The notes beneath the pieces were generated by a model that saw only the letters and a list, made by a program, of their open reading frames with translations, was not told where the DNA came from and did not search any database. Below, one piece after another: positions 53,300-61,585 of a stretch of 64,000 bases of DNA. Positions within the stretch are counted from its first letter, which is position 1; every line of letters starts with the position of its first letter. The stretch is from the NCBI GenBank assembly GCA_025464975.1, contig JAODMT010000017.1, forward strand, positions 62,001 through 126,000. The letters run 5' to 3'. A program made the translations under genes and the position numbers. The stretch comes from Microbacteriaceae bacterium. GTDB taxonomy: Bacteria; Actinomycetota; Actinomycetes; Actinomycetales; Microbacteriaceae.

Positions 53300-54667
53300 C
53301 TAGCCTGCGTCGACGATCGCCTGCACGTTCGCGGTTGCCGATTTGAGGAGCGCGTCGATGTCGGCGTTCTTGTCGGTCAGCACTGCCTGCACGACCGTAT
53401 CCAGAGCGCCATACAGCTCCTGCGTGTGTGCGGAGGGTTCGCCCACCGGCACCTGGCTGAGAATGCCGTTCGAGAAGCCCGCCATCTGGTCAATCGGCAC
53501 ATTGAAGTACGGCTTGATCCAAGCCCGGGAAGTGTCGAGCGTCTTCTTGTCGAAGACCGGCAGCACCGGAACTCCGACCGGCTGGGCGCTCGCGTCGAGC
53601 GTCTTCGCATCGAGGACTGCGGCACTCTTGTTCGTGAGCTTCTTCATGTAGTAGAAGTCGATCCACTTCACCGCCGCGGCCTTCTGGGCCGCAGTCGCCT
53701 TGATGTTCACCGTGGCGATTGTTCCTCCGCCGAGCGTCCCCGCGTTCTTTCCCTTCATCGGGATCACGGTCATTCCGTAATCCTTCGGATCGAGATTCTG
53801 AGACTGAACGAGGTTCGTGTAGATGTCCGAGCCGCTCGTGTACATTCCGATTTGTCCGGCGCCGAATGCCTGGTTAATGCTGCCCCAGTCGAATAAGAAG
53901 TTGCTTCCCGCGGCGTTGTCTACCCAGCGCACGTCGTGAAGGAACTGCAGCGCGTCCTTCGTTCCGGCGTTGTCGAGGGTGACCTTGGTCTTTCCGTTAG
54001 TGGTGGTTTCGACCCGTCCCCCCCGCGCATAGGTCGCCGTGGTGAGCTGCCAGCCGCCCGTGTTCTTCTGGGTCATCTGCATGTACCCGGCCTGGCCGGT
54101 CTTCTCGGCGATCTGCTTTGCGTCAGCCCGCACCTCGTCCCAGGTTGTCGGTGGCTTGTCCGGGTCGAGTCCGGCCGCGGTAAAGAGCGCACGGTTGTAG
54201 TGCAGCGCGCTTCCGTAGGCGGCAATCGGTATTCCGTAGAAGTTCTTCTTGGAGTCCTGGACGGCGTTGACTACCTTCGGGTTGAACTTGTCGGCGTACG
54301 GCAGCGCCTTGACCAGGGAGGTGATATCGGCCAGTTGCCCGTTCTCGATGAGGGTCTTGCCGTCCGTGAACGGAATCGTGTAGACATCCGCAAGCGTTCC
54401 TCCCGCGAGCTGTGCGGCGAACGTCGGCCCCGTCCACTCGTATTCCTGGGGCGTCACTGTGATGTTCGGGTTGGCCTTCTCGAATTGCTTGACCTGGGCG
54501 TCGAACGCGTCGAAGGCTTCCTGCTTGCTTCCCGGGATGAGACTCACGACGGAGATGGAGACCTTCTGGTTGTCCGCCGCCGGTTTTGGTGCGGTACACC
54601 CCGCTAGGGCGGCCATCGTCGCGACGACGGCGATGCCTGCTGTCGCGACTCTGAATGCTGACTTCAT
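53300..54667 (-). CDS. Sugar ABC transporter substrate-binding lipoprotein
   Basis: A 455-residue lipoprotein (signal peptide, lipobox LAGC with Cys24) of the CUT1/extracellular solute-binding family 1. The mature part has the family strands (ANPNITVTPQEYEWTGPTFA, IPIAAYGSALHYNRALFTAAG, VPIDQMAGFSNGILSQVPVG). It binds an oligosaccharide, probably an alpha-glucoside judged by the adjacent GH13 enzyme. AGAAAGGCAAGAC precedes ATG 54667. Confidence 0.9.
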   Translation of the reverse strand: MKSAFRVATAGIAVVATMAALAGCTAPKPAADNQKVSISVVSLIPGSKQEAFDAFDAQVKQFEKANPNITVTPQEYEWTGPTFAAQLAGGTLADVYTIPFTDGKTLIENGQLADITSLVKALPYADKFNPKVVNAVQDSKKNFYGIPIAAYGSALHYNRALFTAAGLDPDKPPTTWDEVRADAKQIAEKTGQAGYMQMTQKNTGGWQLTTATYARGGRVETTTNGKTKVTLDNAGTKDALQFLHDVRWVDNAAGSNFLFDWGSINQAFGAGQIGMYTSGSDIYTNLVQSQNLDPKDYGMTVIPMKGKNAGTLGGGTIATVNIKATAAQKAAAVKWIDFYYMKKLTNKSAAVLDAKTLDASAQPVGVPVLPVFDKKTLDTSRAWIKPYFNVPIDQMAGFSNGILSQVPVGEPSAHTQELYGALDTVVQAVLTDKNADIDALLKSATANVQAIVDAG

Positions 54668-54721
54668 TGTCTTGCCTTTCTATATGTTGTTGACGGGTCA
54701 TTCGTTGGTGCGTTTAGAGGG

Positions 54722-56443
54722 CTAGGCCACCGCGGCGTCCCCGGCCCGCCGCGAAGGAGTTCGCAGCCATACCGAGGAATCCGCTGGGAGCATGCCATCG
54801 ATCAGGGGGGCCGAACTGAGCAAAACGCTGTCGTGTTGGGGCAGTTCGACCGGGTGACGGGACAGGTTTGTGAGGTGCACGAACCGATCCCCTCGCGAAA
54901 AGGCCAGCACGCCGTCCTCGGCGGCAAGCCAGTGAAACGTGTCGGCGCCGGAAGGCGCGATGACCCGGCGCAAGCGCAACATGTCGCGATAGAGCCGAAG
55001 CATGGACTCCGGATCGCCCTCTTGCTCCTCGACCGTCAGCAGGCGCCAGTCCTCCGGTTGCGGCAGCCATGGCTTGTCGGCGCCGTCCGGCCCGAAGCCG
55101 AACCCAGAATCCGATCCGCGCCACGGCAGCGGAACGCGACAACCATCACGGCCCGGGTCGATTCCGTTCGAGCGAAAATGCATCGGATCCTGAATGCGAT
55201 CGAGCGGAATATTCTCTGCCTCCGGCAGACCGAGTTCGTCTCCCTGGTACACGTAGAGCGAGCCCGGCAGGGCGGCGGCGAGCAGCGCTGCGGCCCGCGC
55301 CCGGCGGGTCCCCAGCACAAGGTCGGTGGGGATGCCGAAGCGCTTCGCGGGAAAGGCGAACGACGAGTCGTGGCGCCCGTACCGCGTCACCGGTCGGGTC
55401 ACGTCGTGATTGGAGAGAACCCAAGTCGCCGGGGCGCGCACCGGAGCGTGCGCGGCGAGGGTCGCATCGATCGAACGACGCAGCTCGATCGCATCCCAGG
55501 GACGAGCCATGAAATCGAAGTTGAATGCCGTGTGCAGCTCATCCCGCCTGAGGTACTTGGCGAAGCGCTGGATGTCGGGAAGCCAGAGTTCCCCGACGAG
55601 GGAACGTGATCCGGGGTACGAGTCGGCGACCGCTCTCCAGCCACGGTAGATGTCATGCAATTCGTCGCGATCCACGGTGGGATGTTGTCCGGGCCCCGGC
55701 CGTTCCGGCACCTCCGGCAACGTCTCATCCTTGACGAGCAACGCGGCGGAGTCGATCCGCACCCCGCCCACACCGCGGTCGAACCAGAACCTCAGCACGT
55801 CGTGAAACTCCTGCTTCACATCGGGATGGGTCCAATTGAGGTCCGGCTGCTCTGGCGTGAACAGGTGGAGGTACCACTGACCGGGCGATCCGTCCGGGTT
55901 TTGCGTCCTGGTCCACGTTTCGCCCTGGAAGTCCGAGACCCACTTGGTCGGCATCTCATCGCCGTGTGGACCTCCGCCGTCGCGGAACCAGAACCGTTCA
56001 CGCTCCGCTGATCCCGGCCCCGCCGCGAGCGCGGCCGTAAACCACGGATGGTGGTCCGATACGTGATTCGGCACCACGTCGATGATCGTGCGGATGCCGA
56101 GCTCGAGTGCCTCTCGGATCAGTGCCTCTGCCTCTCCCAGCGTGCCGAAGGCGGGATTGATCGCCCGGTAGTCCGCTACGTCGTAGCCACCGTCGGCGAG
56201 GGGCGAGGCGTACCACGGGGTGAACCAGATCGCGTCGACGCCGAGATCACGCAGGTACCCGAGTCGCGACCGAACCCCGGCAAGATCGCCGGTTCCGTCG
56301 CCGTCACCATCGGCGAAACTGCGCACGTAGATCTGATAGACGACCGCATCTCGCCACCAGTCCGGGTCATCCGAGCTCGGCGCAACAACGCCGAAGCCAC
56401 CGACCGGTGCCGGGGGTGCGGTGGGGGTGCGAAGCGACTCCAC
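54722..56443 (-). CDS. GH13 alpha-glucosidase / oligo-glucosidase
   Basis: A 573-residue cytoplasmic glycosidase. Motif I is DVVPNHVSDHH (123-131), motif II GVRIDSA with nucleophile Asp231, motif III GELWLPD with acid/base Glu285 and motif IV SNHDVTRP with Asp347. This is the oligo-1,6-glucosidase/alpha-glucosidase/sucrose hydrolase subgroup. It follows the LacI gene and precedes the binding-protein gene; it would hydrolyse sugars imported by the ABC system. GTG 56443 (gaacacGTG-like context has no strong site); start not certain. Confidence 0.9.
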   Translation of the reverse strand: MESLRTPTAPPAPVGGFGVVAPSSDDPDWWRDAVVYQIYVRSFADGDGDGTGDLAGVRSRLGYLRDLGVDAIWFTPWYASPLADGGYDVADYRAINPAFGTLGEAEALIREALELGIRTIIDVVPNHVSDHHPWFTAALAAGPGSAERERFWFRDGGGPHGDEMPTKWVSDFQGETWTRTQNPDGSPGQWYLHLFTPEQPDLNWTHPDVKQEFHDVLRFWFDRGVGGVRIDSAALLVKDETLPEVPERPGPGQHPTVDRDELHDIYRGWRAVADSYPGSRSLVGELWLPDIQRFAKYLRRDELHTAFNFDFMARPWDAIELRRSIDATLAAHAPVRAPATWVLSNHDVTRPVTRYGRHDSSFAFPAKRFGIPTDLVLGTRRARAAALLAAALPGSLYVYQGDELGLPEAENIPLDRIQDPMHFRSNGIDPGRDGCRVPLPWRGSDSGFGFGPDGADKPWLPQPEDWRLLTVEEQEGDPESMLRLYRDMLRLRRVIAPSGADTFHWLAAEDGVLAFSRGDRFVHLTNLSRHPVELPQHDSVLLSSAPLIDGMLPADSSVWLRTPSRRAGDAAVA

Positions 56444-56553
56444 GCGAACTCATTTCTCTGTGAACCCGCGACTCGAACCACCGAGCGGAGGGGGTAAGGG
56501 AAATGTAGCTTTAATGACAGAACGACGCAAGAACTAAACAAGGAGTAAGAAAA

Positions 56554-57585
56554 TTACTTCCACTTGCGCCGCCTTGCGTCAGTCGCGACGGGACCGGTCG
56601 ACGCGCGAACCACCAGTTCCGGCTCGAACAGGAACTCGTCGCTCGGCACGTCTGATCCCGCGATTTGTGCAACTAGCAGCTCGATCACCATTCGTCCCAT
56701 CGGCTCGATCGGTTGCCGAACGGTTGTAAGTGGCGGGTCGATCGCGTTCATGAGAGCGGAATCGTCGAAGCCGACCACCGAGACATCGCTCGGCACCAAG
56801 AGCCCCGCGCGTCGCACGGCGCGGATCGCGCCGAGCGCGAGCGGATCGCTGGCACAGAGAATTGCGGTGACGCCGGCATCGAGCAATCGAGTCGCCCCCG
56901 CCTGGCCCGCCTCGAGCGAGTAGAGCGACTGCATGACGTGGTCGGACGCAAACTCGATTCCGAGGGCAGCGCCAACCTCCCGGGCGGCGGCCAGCTTGCG
57001 GAGGGATGGGACGTGATCAGGCGGTCCGAGCAAAAGGCCAATTTCGCGGTGACCAAGTTGATGGAGGTGCGCAATTGCCTGCTCAGCAGCGACCTTGTCG
57101 TCGGTGGAGACAGTGGCGAAGCCCAGCCCGTCGATCGGTGCGTTGATCAGCACGGTCGGCAGGTTCAGCTCGGTCAGCCGAGCGTAGTGCTCATGCGGCG
57201 CGTCGCGCTGTGTGTACTGGCCGCCAACGAAGACCACCCCGGAGACCTGTTGTTGGAGCAGAAGGTCGACGTAGTCGGCCTCCGAAATGCCACCGGCGCT
57301 CTGCGTGCAGAGCACCGGCGTATACCCGTTCTGGGCTAGTCCGCCACCGACGATCTCACCGAAGGCGGGAAATATCGGGTTGTTCAGTTCCGGAAGAAAA
57401 AGACCGACGAGCCTCGCCCGCTCGCCGCGGAGCTTGGTTGGCCGTTCGTAGCCGAGCACGTCAAGCGCGGTCAGGACGGACTGCCGCGTGGCCTCCGACA
57501 CCCCGGGCTTCTCGTTGAGCACGCGGCTCACGGTCGCTTCGCTGACTCCGACCTTGCGTGCCACATCCGCTAGACGCTTCGACAT
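56554..57585 (-). CDS. LacI-family repressor of the sugar cluster
   Basis: A 343-residue regulator. The HTH with RLADVARKVGVSEATVSRVL at the N-terminus is followed by the hinge helix and a sugar-binding PBP-fold effector domain (ARLVGLFLPELNNPIFPAFG, SVVGFDDSALMNAIDPPLTT). ATG 57585 is decided by TAGAAT seven bases upstream and by the canonical LacI N-terminus; longer readings extend into non-coding sequence. It heads the cluster and probably represses GH13-binding protein-permease genes and itself. Confidence 0.9.
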   Translation of the reverse strand: MSKRLADVARKVGVSEATVSRVLNEKPGVSEATRQSVLTALDVLGYERPTKLRGERARLVGLFLPELNNPIFPAFGEIVGGGLAQNGYTPVLCTQSAGGISEADYVDLLLQQQVSGVVFVGGQYTQRDAPHEHYARLTELNLPTVLINAPIDGLGFATVSTDDKVAAEQAIAHLHQLGHREIGLLLGPPDHVPSLRKLAAAREVGAALGIEFASDHVMQSLYSLEAGQAGATRLLDAGVTAILCASDPLALGAIRAVRRAGLLVPSDVSVVGFDDSALMNAIDPPLTTVRQPIEPMGRMVIELLVAQIAGSDVPSDEFLFEPELVVRASTGPVATDARRRKWK

Positions 57586-57592
57586 GACCGCA

Positions 57593-57598
57593 ATTCTA
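57593..57598 (-). promoter_or_regulatory. -10 element of the LacI-family gene (leaderless)
   Basis: TAGAAT on the minus strand ends seven bases before ATG 57585. Confidence 0.5.
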
Positions 57599-57599
57599 C

Positions 57600-57620
57600 G
57601 CAAGGATTGCAATTTCTTGC
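57600..57620 (-). promoter_or_regulatory. Candidate LacI-type operator
   Basis: GCAAG and CTTGC arms (57600-57604, 57616-57620) flank an AT-rich centre containing ATTGCAAT, directly upstream of the -10 element of the LacI gene. GCAAGAA also occurs in the GH13 upstream region near 56527. Autorepression through this site is inferred. Confidence 0.4.
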
Positions 57621-57776
57621 ATGCCGGCCGACCTGAAGACATTAAGGGACAAGAAACGCCCCTCCCGAGCAGAATCACGAGCCGAAGTTGCCCGCTCGGC
57701 GGCCACGCCGACTTCCGGTCACCGGGCTCCACGAGGGGCCGAGCCGCCCGGCCCTGCCTGGCCAAATCGGCGCAAC

Positions 57777-57782
57777 TATCAT
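57777..57782 (+). promoter_or_regulatory. -10 element of the UbiA-type gene (leaderless)
   Basis: TATCAT ends six bases before ATG 57789. Confidence 0.55.
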
Positions 57783-57788
57783 TGACCA

Positions 57789-58619
57789 ATGCGCAACAAG
57801 GTGGTCTCGCTCGCACTCTCGAGCCATCCAGGACCGGCCGTAGCGGTGAGCGTCGTCGCGGTGGTGCTCGCCATCGGGCTCGGGCTCGATCCGGCGCGGG
57901 TGGCCCTCCTCGGAGTTGCCTTTTTGTGCAACCAGGCCTCGGTGGGACTCTCGAACGACTGGATCGACGCCGACCGTGACCGGGCGGTCGGCAGAACCGA
58001 CAAGCCCGCGGCGCTTGGGCTGATCGACGTGCGAACGGTACGTTCCGCGGCGATCGTGACCGCGATTCTTGCCATTGTGCTTACCCTCCCGCTCGGCGTT
58101 GCGGCCACCGCGGTCCACACCGCTTTCATTGCCTCAGCCTGGGCGTATAACGCCCGGCTCAAGAACACACCGATTTCGGTGCTTCCGTACATCGTGAGCT
58201 TCGGGCTGCTTCCGCTGGTCGTCACACTCGCCCGAGCCCCCGCGGCGTTCGCGGCGCCCTGGGCCATCGGTCTTGGGGCAATGCTGGGGATCGCGGCTCA
58301 CTTTGCCAATGTGCTGCCCGATCTCGAGGATGACGCGCGCACCGGGATCGCCGGACTTCCCCATCGAATGGGCCGTCGGTGGTCCGGCATTGTCATCACG
58401 ATCGCGCTGGTCGTCGGGGCCCTGCTCGCCTTCTTCGGCCCGTCCGGGGGCAGGACGGCCCTGCAGTGGGTCGGCCTCGTGTTGACGGCGCTTCTCGCCC
58501 TCGCGATCGGGCTGGCCCTCCGCCGCCCGCCCACGAGGGCGCTGTTTCAACTCATCATCGCCGCAGCGCTCGTGAACGTGCTGCTTCTCGCCTTCAGCGG
58601 CGCACGCCTGCTCGCCTGA
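57789..58619 (+). CDS. UbiA-family prenyltransferase
   Basis: A 276-residue polytopic membrane prenyltransferase. It has the two Asp-rich metal motifs NDWIDADRDRAVGR (56-69) and a second one around NVLPDLEDDARTG (about 177-189), with seven to nine helices. Family members attach polyprenyl chains to quinone or other aromatic acceptors; MenA-like is possible but the acceptor cannot be told. ATG 57789 is leaderless-type. It converges with the MFS gene, with no spacer. Confidence 0.85.
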   Translation: MRNKVVSLALSSHPGPAVAVSVVAVVLAIGLGLDPARVALLGVAFLCNQASVGLSNDWIDADRDRAVGRTDKPAALGLIDVRTVRSAAIVTAILAIVLTLPLGVAATAVHTAFIASAWAYNARLKNTPISVLPYIVSFGLLPLVVTLARAPAAFAAPWAIGLGAMLGIAAHFANVLPDLEDDARTGIAGLPHRMGRRWSGIVITIALVVGALLAFFGPSGGRTALQWVGLVLTALLALAIGLALRRPPTRALFQLIIAAALVNVLLLAFSGARLLA

Positions 58620-60026
58620 TCAGCCCTGGGGAGCGGCGGCCGTGCTGCTCGCATCAAACGTGACCGGCGCCGGCTTCGCGCCGTTCCGAATCCCGATCCA
58701 GGATGTGACACCACCAAGCACAAGCAACACCGCCGTCACGGCGGAACCGTGCTGGAACCCGCCGACCTCCAGCTTCGAACCGACGATCACCCCGACGAAA
58801 GCGATCGCGATGAGACCGGCGACGCGGGAGACGGCGTTGTTGATCGCCGACCCAATTCCGGCCTGACGCGCGTCGATCGAGCCCAGAATCGCGCTGGTGA
58901 GCGGGGCGACGGTGATGGTCAATCCGAGCCCGAAGAGCAGGACGCCGGGCAGAATCTGCGTCCAGTAGTCGGCTTCGGCGCTCGCGAACATGAACAGGAA
59001 GAAGCCGCCGGCCGCGACGAGCGGACCAACCGTCATGAACAGGCGAGGACCGTATTTTCCGGCGAGCGCACCGACCCGCGAAGAGAGCAGGATGCTGAGA
59101 ACAGTCACCGGGAGAGTCGCGAGGCCCGCGAGGGTCGCCGGGTAGCCCGCGACCTGCTGGAGGAACACGGCAAGGAGGAACCCGCCGAGCGCGAATGCGG
59201 CATAAATGAACGTCGTTGCGATGTTGCCCCACCCGAAGTTGCGCACCGCGAACAAGCCAAGCGGAACCATGGGTTGGCGCGCCACCTTCTCGCGCCAGAT
59301 AAACGCCGCGAGGGCCAGGATTCCCAGCACCATCGACCCGAGGATGATCGGGTTGCCCCACCCGAAGTGTTCCTGCTCGATGAGGGCGAAGACCGGAAGA
59401 CCGACGCCGAAGACGCCGAGGACCGCACCTAGGTAGTCGATCGATGTTCCCTTGTCCCGCTCATCCTTCTGTTTGAGCAGTGCCAGCAGGTACAGGGTCA
59501 CCGCGATCGGCACGACGTTGATCGCGAAGACGTACCGCCAGGACGCCAGGTCGACGAACACGCCGCCGAGCAACGGTCCGAGAATGAACGCGGCGCTCGT
59601 GAAGCCCGTCCACTGGCCGATCGCCTTGGCCTGGGCCGCCCCGCTGAAATTGGAGAGGATGATCGCGAGCGAACTCGGCACAAGAAGGGCGCCCGAGATG
59701 CCCTGGACTGCGCGCGCAATGATGAGAATCTCGCCCGTCGGGGCTATCGCGCAGAGCAGCGACGACACCCCAAAGCCGATGAGGCCGAGGCGCAGGATGA
59801 CTATGCGCCCGTACACGTCGGAGAGCGAGCCGGCGACGAGGATGAGCGAACCAAGGGTGATGAGGTAGGCGTCGACCACCCACTGTTGGGTGCTGATGCC
59901 GCCGCCCAGTTCACGGGAGATGGCCGGCAGAGCGACGTTGATCACCGATCCATCAAGAAATGCGACGAAGGATGCGAGGACGGCGATCGCGAGGACAAGG
60001 TTTTGGCGCTTCTGCATGAGCGCCAT
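58620..60026 (-). CDS. MFS transporter (DHA2 / EmrB-QacA type)
   Basis: A proton-driven drug exporter with 14 predicted helices; motif C-like FLDGSVINVALPAISRELGG in the first helix and VDAYLITLGSLILVAGSLSDVYGR follow the DHA2 pattern. I place the start at ATG 60026 (468 residues), six bases after the stop of the preceding hydrolase; an in-frame ATG at 60017 and a longer version from 60086, overlapping the hydrolase, are alternatives. Likely exported compounds are unknown. It is the last gene of a three-gene operon. Confidence 0.87.
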   Translation of the reverse strand: MALMQKRQNLVLAIAVLASFVAFLDGSVINVALPAISRELGGGISTQQWVVDAYLITLGSLILVAGSLSDVYGRIVILRLGLIGFGVSSLLCAIAPTGEILIIARAVQGISGALLVPSSLAIILSNFSGAAQAKAIGQWTGFTSAAFILGPLLGGVFVDLASWRYVFAINVVPIAVTLYLLALLKQKDERDKGTSIDYLGAVLGVFGVGLPVFALIEQEHFGWGNPIILGSMVLGILALAAFIWREKVARQPMVPLGLFAVRNFGWGNIATTFIYAAFALGGFLLAVFLQQVAGYPATLAGLATLPVTVLSILLSSRVGALAGKYGPRLFMTVGPLVAAGGFFLFMFASAEADYWTQILPGVLLFGLGLTITVAPLTSAILGSIDARQAGIGSAINNAVSRVAGLIAIAFVGVIVGSKLEVGGFQHGSAVTAVLLVLGGVTSWIGIRNGAKPAPVTFDASSTAAAPQG

Positions 60027-60030
60027 TCTT

Positions 60031-60708
60031 CTACCTGCGAAGGTCGATGGCATTCTCGACCGCCACAAAGAGCTCACTCGAGCCAAGCGGTTTGAAGTGA
60101 CCGACCACCGGCAGTTCTACGTTGGTCGCGCCCTCGAGGCGGCTTCCCCCCGGGATGAGCGGGTCGAGTCGGCTGTAAATGGAGGTGATTCTCGAATTGG
60201 CAGCCAGGTTTGCGGCAAGAGTCAGCACGGTCTGGTTGGCCGGCGAAAACGCTCGGAGCGCTTTTACCGGGGCGTATCTGGCCAGGCTGGAACCACCGAA
60301 CGGCGAGTTGACGGCCACGAGTTGCGCGATGCGACCGTCCGTGTCATCCGTCACCATCATGTGCTTGCCGATCAGGCCGCCCTTGCTGTGCGCCACGAGG
60401 ATGACGCCGGTGAGGTCATGTTCGTCGAGGTAACGCTGGGCGACGACGGCGCTCGCCGAGACGGTGAGCCGGTTGTAACCGAGTTGCGTCAGCAGGTGGA
60501 TGGGATGCCCACGCGCGTTAAGCCGCTCGGCGACCGGCCGAAGGAATTGCCAGGTCTCGTACACGCCGGGCAGCAGCAGGACCGGAGCGCGGCGACCCTG
60601 GAGATAGCGGTCATGCGGCACGACCCGCCGGACGGCGTGCCTCGTCTGTTCCGTCATTTGGTACAGGCGGTCGACTACCACGGCCGCAAGGTCTCCCGGG
60701 CTGATCAC
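60031..60708 (-). CDS. Alpha/beta hydrolase or lipase-like protein, second in operon
   Basis: A 225-residue hydrolase of the triacylglycerol-lipase/PGAP1-like class; the nucleophile motif is VAHSKGGLIG with Ser about residue 116, preceded by APVLLLPGVYETWQFLRPVAERL (oxyanion) and followed by a NSPFGGSSLARYA cap region and SRLDPLIPGG with its Asp. The His is in VVGHFKPLG. GTG 60708 overlaps the stop of the first hydrolase (GTGA). Confidence 0.83.
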   Translation of the reverse strand: MISPGDLAAVVVDRLYQMTEQTRHAVRRVVPHDRYLQGRRAPVLLLPGVYETWQFLRPVAERLNARGHPIHLLTQLGYNRLTVSASAVVAQRYLDEHDLTGVILVAHSKGGLIGKHMMVTDDTDGRIAQLVAVNSPFGGSSLARYAPVKALRAFSPANQTVLTLAANLAANSRITSIYSRLDPLIPGGSRLEGATNVELPVVGHFKPLGSSELFVAVENAIDLRR

Positions 60709-61502
60709 GCCGAATGACGCACGATGCGTTCGGCGGTGCCAACCGGGTCGGAGAACATGACGACGTGCGGCCCCTCGACGTCATCGAACGTGCCGAGCGG
60801 TACCAGCTCGGCGATGGCCTCACACCAGGCCGGCGGGACAATTGCGTCGGAGCGGCCGCGCAGCACGAGCGTTCGCGCCTCGATCCTGGGAAGCCGGTCC
60901 TCCATCCGGTCGCCGAGCAGGTGTTTCACCTGCGAGAGGTAATAAGGAATCCCGCAACGTACGAGGTAGTCCCACATGATGATGAGATTCACGCGCGGCG
61001 GTTCGCCAAGCATGTCCTTCAGAAGGTGGAGTGCCTCGGTGTGGAGGTTGCGATCTGGTGGGTAGACGGTCGGTCCGATGAGCACGAGCCGGTCCGAGAG
61101 CTCGGGCCGGTCCACCGCGAGTTGCGTGACCACTTGGCATCCCATCGAATGACCGACCAGAACCGGGTTGACGATGCCGGCCCGGTCTAGAAAGGTGCCG
61201 AGCACTTTGGCGTGGAGGGCGATCGAGACGTCACGCTTCGGATTGGGCGCGGATCCGTACCCGGCGAGGTCGATGAGGAAAACCTCGCCGAACTTCGCGA
61301 GAACTTCTGCGAGGGGATGAAAGTAACGTGAAGAGACCCCGATGCCGTGCACGAGGACGAACGGCCGCGCCATATCGATGGTTTCGGCCCGGGGAAACCG
61401 CCTAATCGTCACGGCAAGGTCCTCGTACCGTTGGGCGCTGGAAAAGAATGACACGCCCCGCCGGACCTGCCGTCTTTCCCGCTCCAGCTGCCCTGTCGTC
61501 AC
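60705..61502 (-). CDS. Alpha/beta hydrolase, first in operon
   Basis: A 265-residue hydrolase with the oxyanion segment FVLVHGIGVSSRYFHPLAEVL, nucleophile elbow VGHSMGCQVV, a cap region, catalytic Asp in VLRGRSDAIVPPAW and the His in VEGPHVVMF. The start GTG 61502 is suggested by TAGAGT seven bases upstream and by absence of a Shine-Dalgarno; in-frame sequence further upstream covers a duplicated block and is non-coding. It heads an operon with a second hydrolase and an MFS exporter. Confidence 0.83.
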   Translation of the reverse strand: MTTGQLERERRQVRRGVSFFSSAQRYEDLAVTIRRFPRAETIDMARPFVLVHGIGVSSRYFHPLAEVLAKFGEVFLIDLAGYGSAPNPKRDVSIALHAKVLGTFLDRAGIVNPVLVGHSMGCQVVTQLAVDRPELSDRLVLIGPTVYPPDRNLHTEALHLLKDMLGEPPRVNLIIMWDYLVRCGIPYYLSQVKHLLGDRMEDRLPRIEARTLVLRGRSDAIVPPAWCEAIAELVPLGTFDDVEGPHVVMFSDPVGTAERIVRHSA

Positions 61503-61509
61503 CTCGAAG

Positions 61510-61515
61510 ACTCTA
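61510..61515 (-). promoter_or_regulatory. -10 element of the hydrolase-MFS operon (leaderless)
   Basis: TAGAGT on the minus strand ends seven bases before GTG 61502. Confidence 0.45.
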
Positions 61516-61528
61516 CGCCCGCCTGCGA

Positions 61529-61585
61529 CTAGAGCATTCCCACTGCAGAGACTCGGACTAGAGCATTCCCACTGCAGAGACTCGA
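61529..61585 (-). repeat. 29-bp direct tandem duplication covering the helicase stop codon
   Basis: The block from the CTAGAGCATTCCCACTGCAG motif at 61529 recurs with a period of 29 bases at 61558, so the last nine codons and stop of the helicase gene are doubled. The copies differ at only a couple of positions. Confidence 0.85.
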
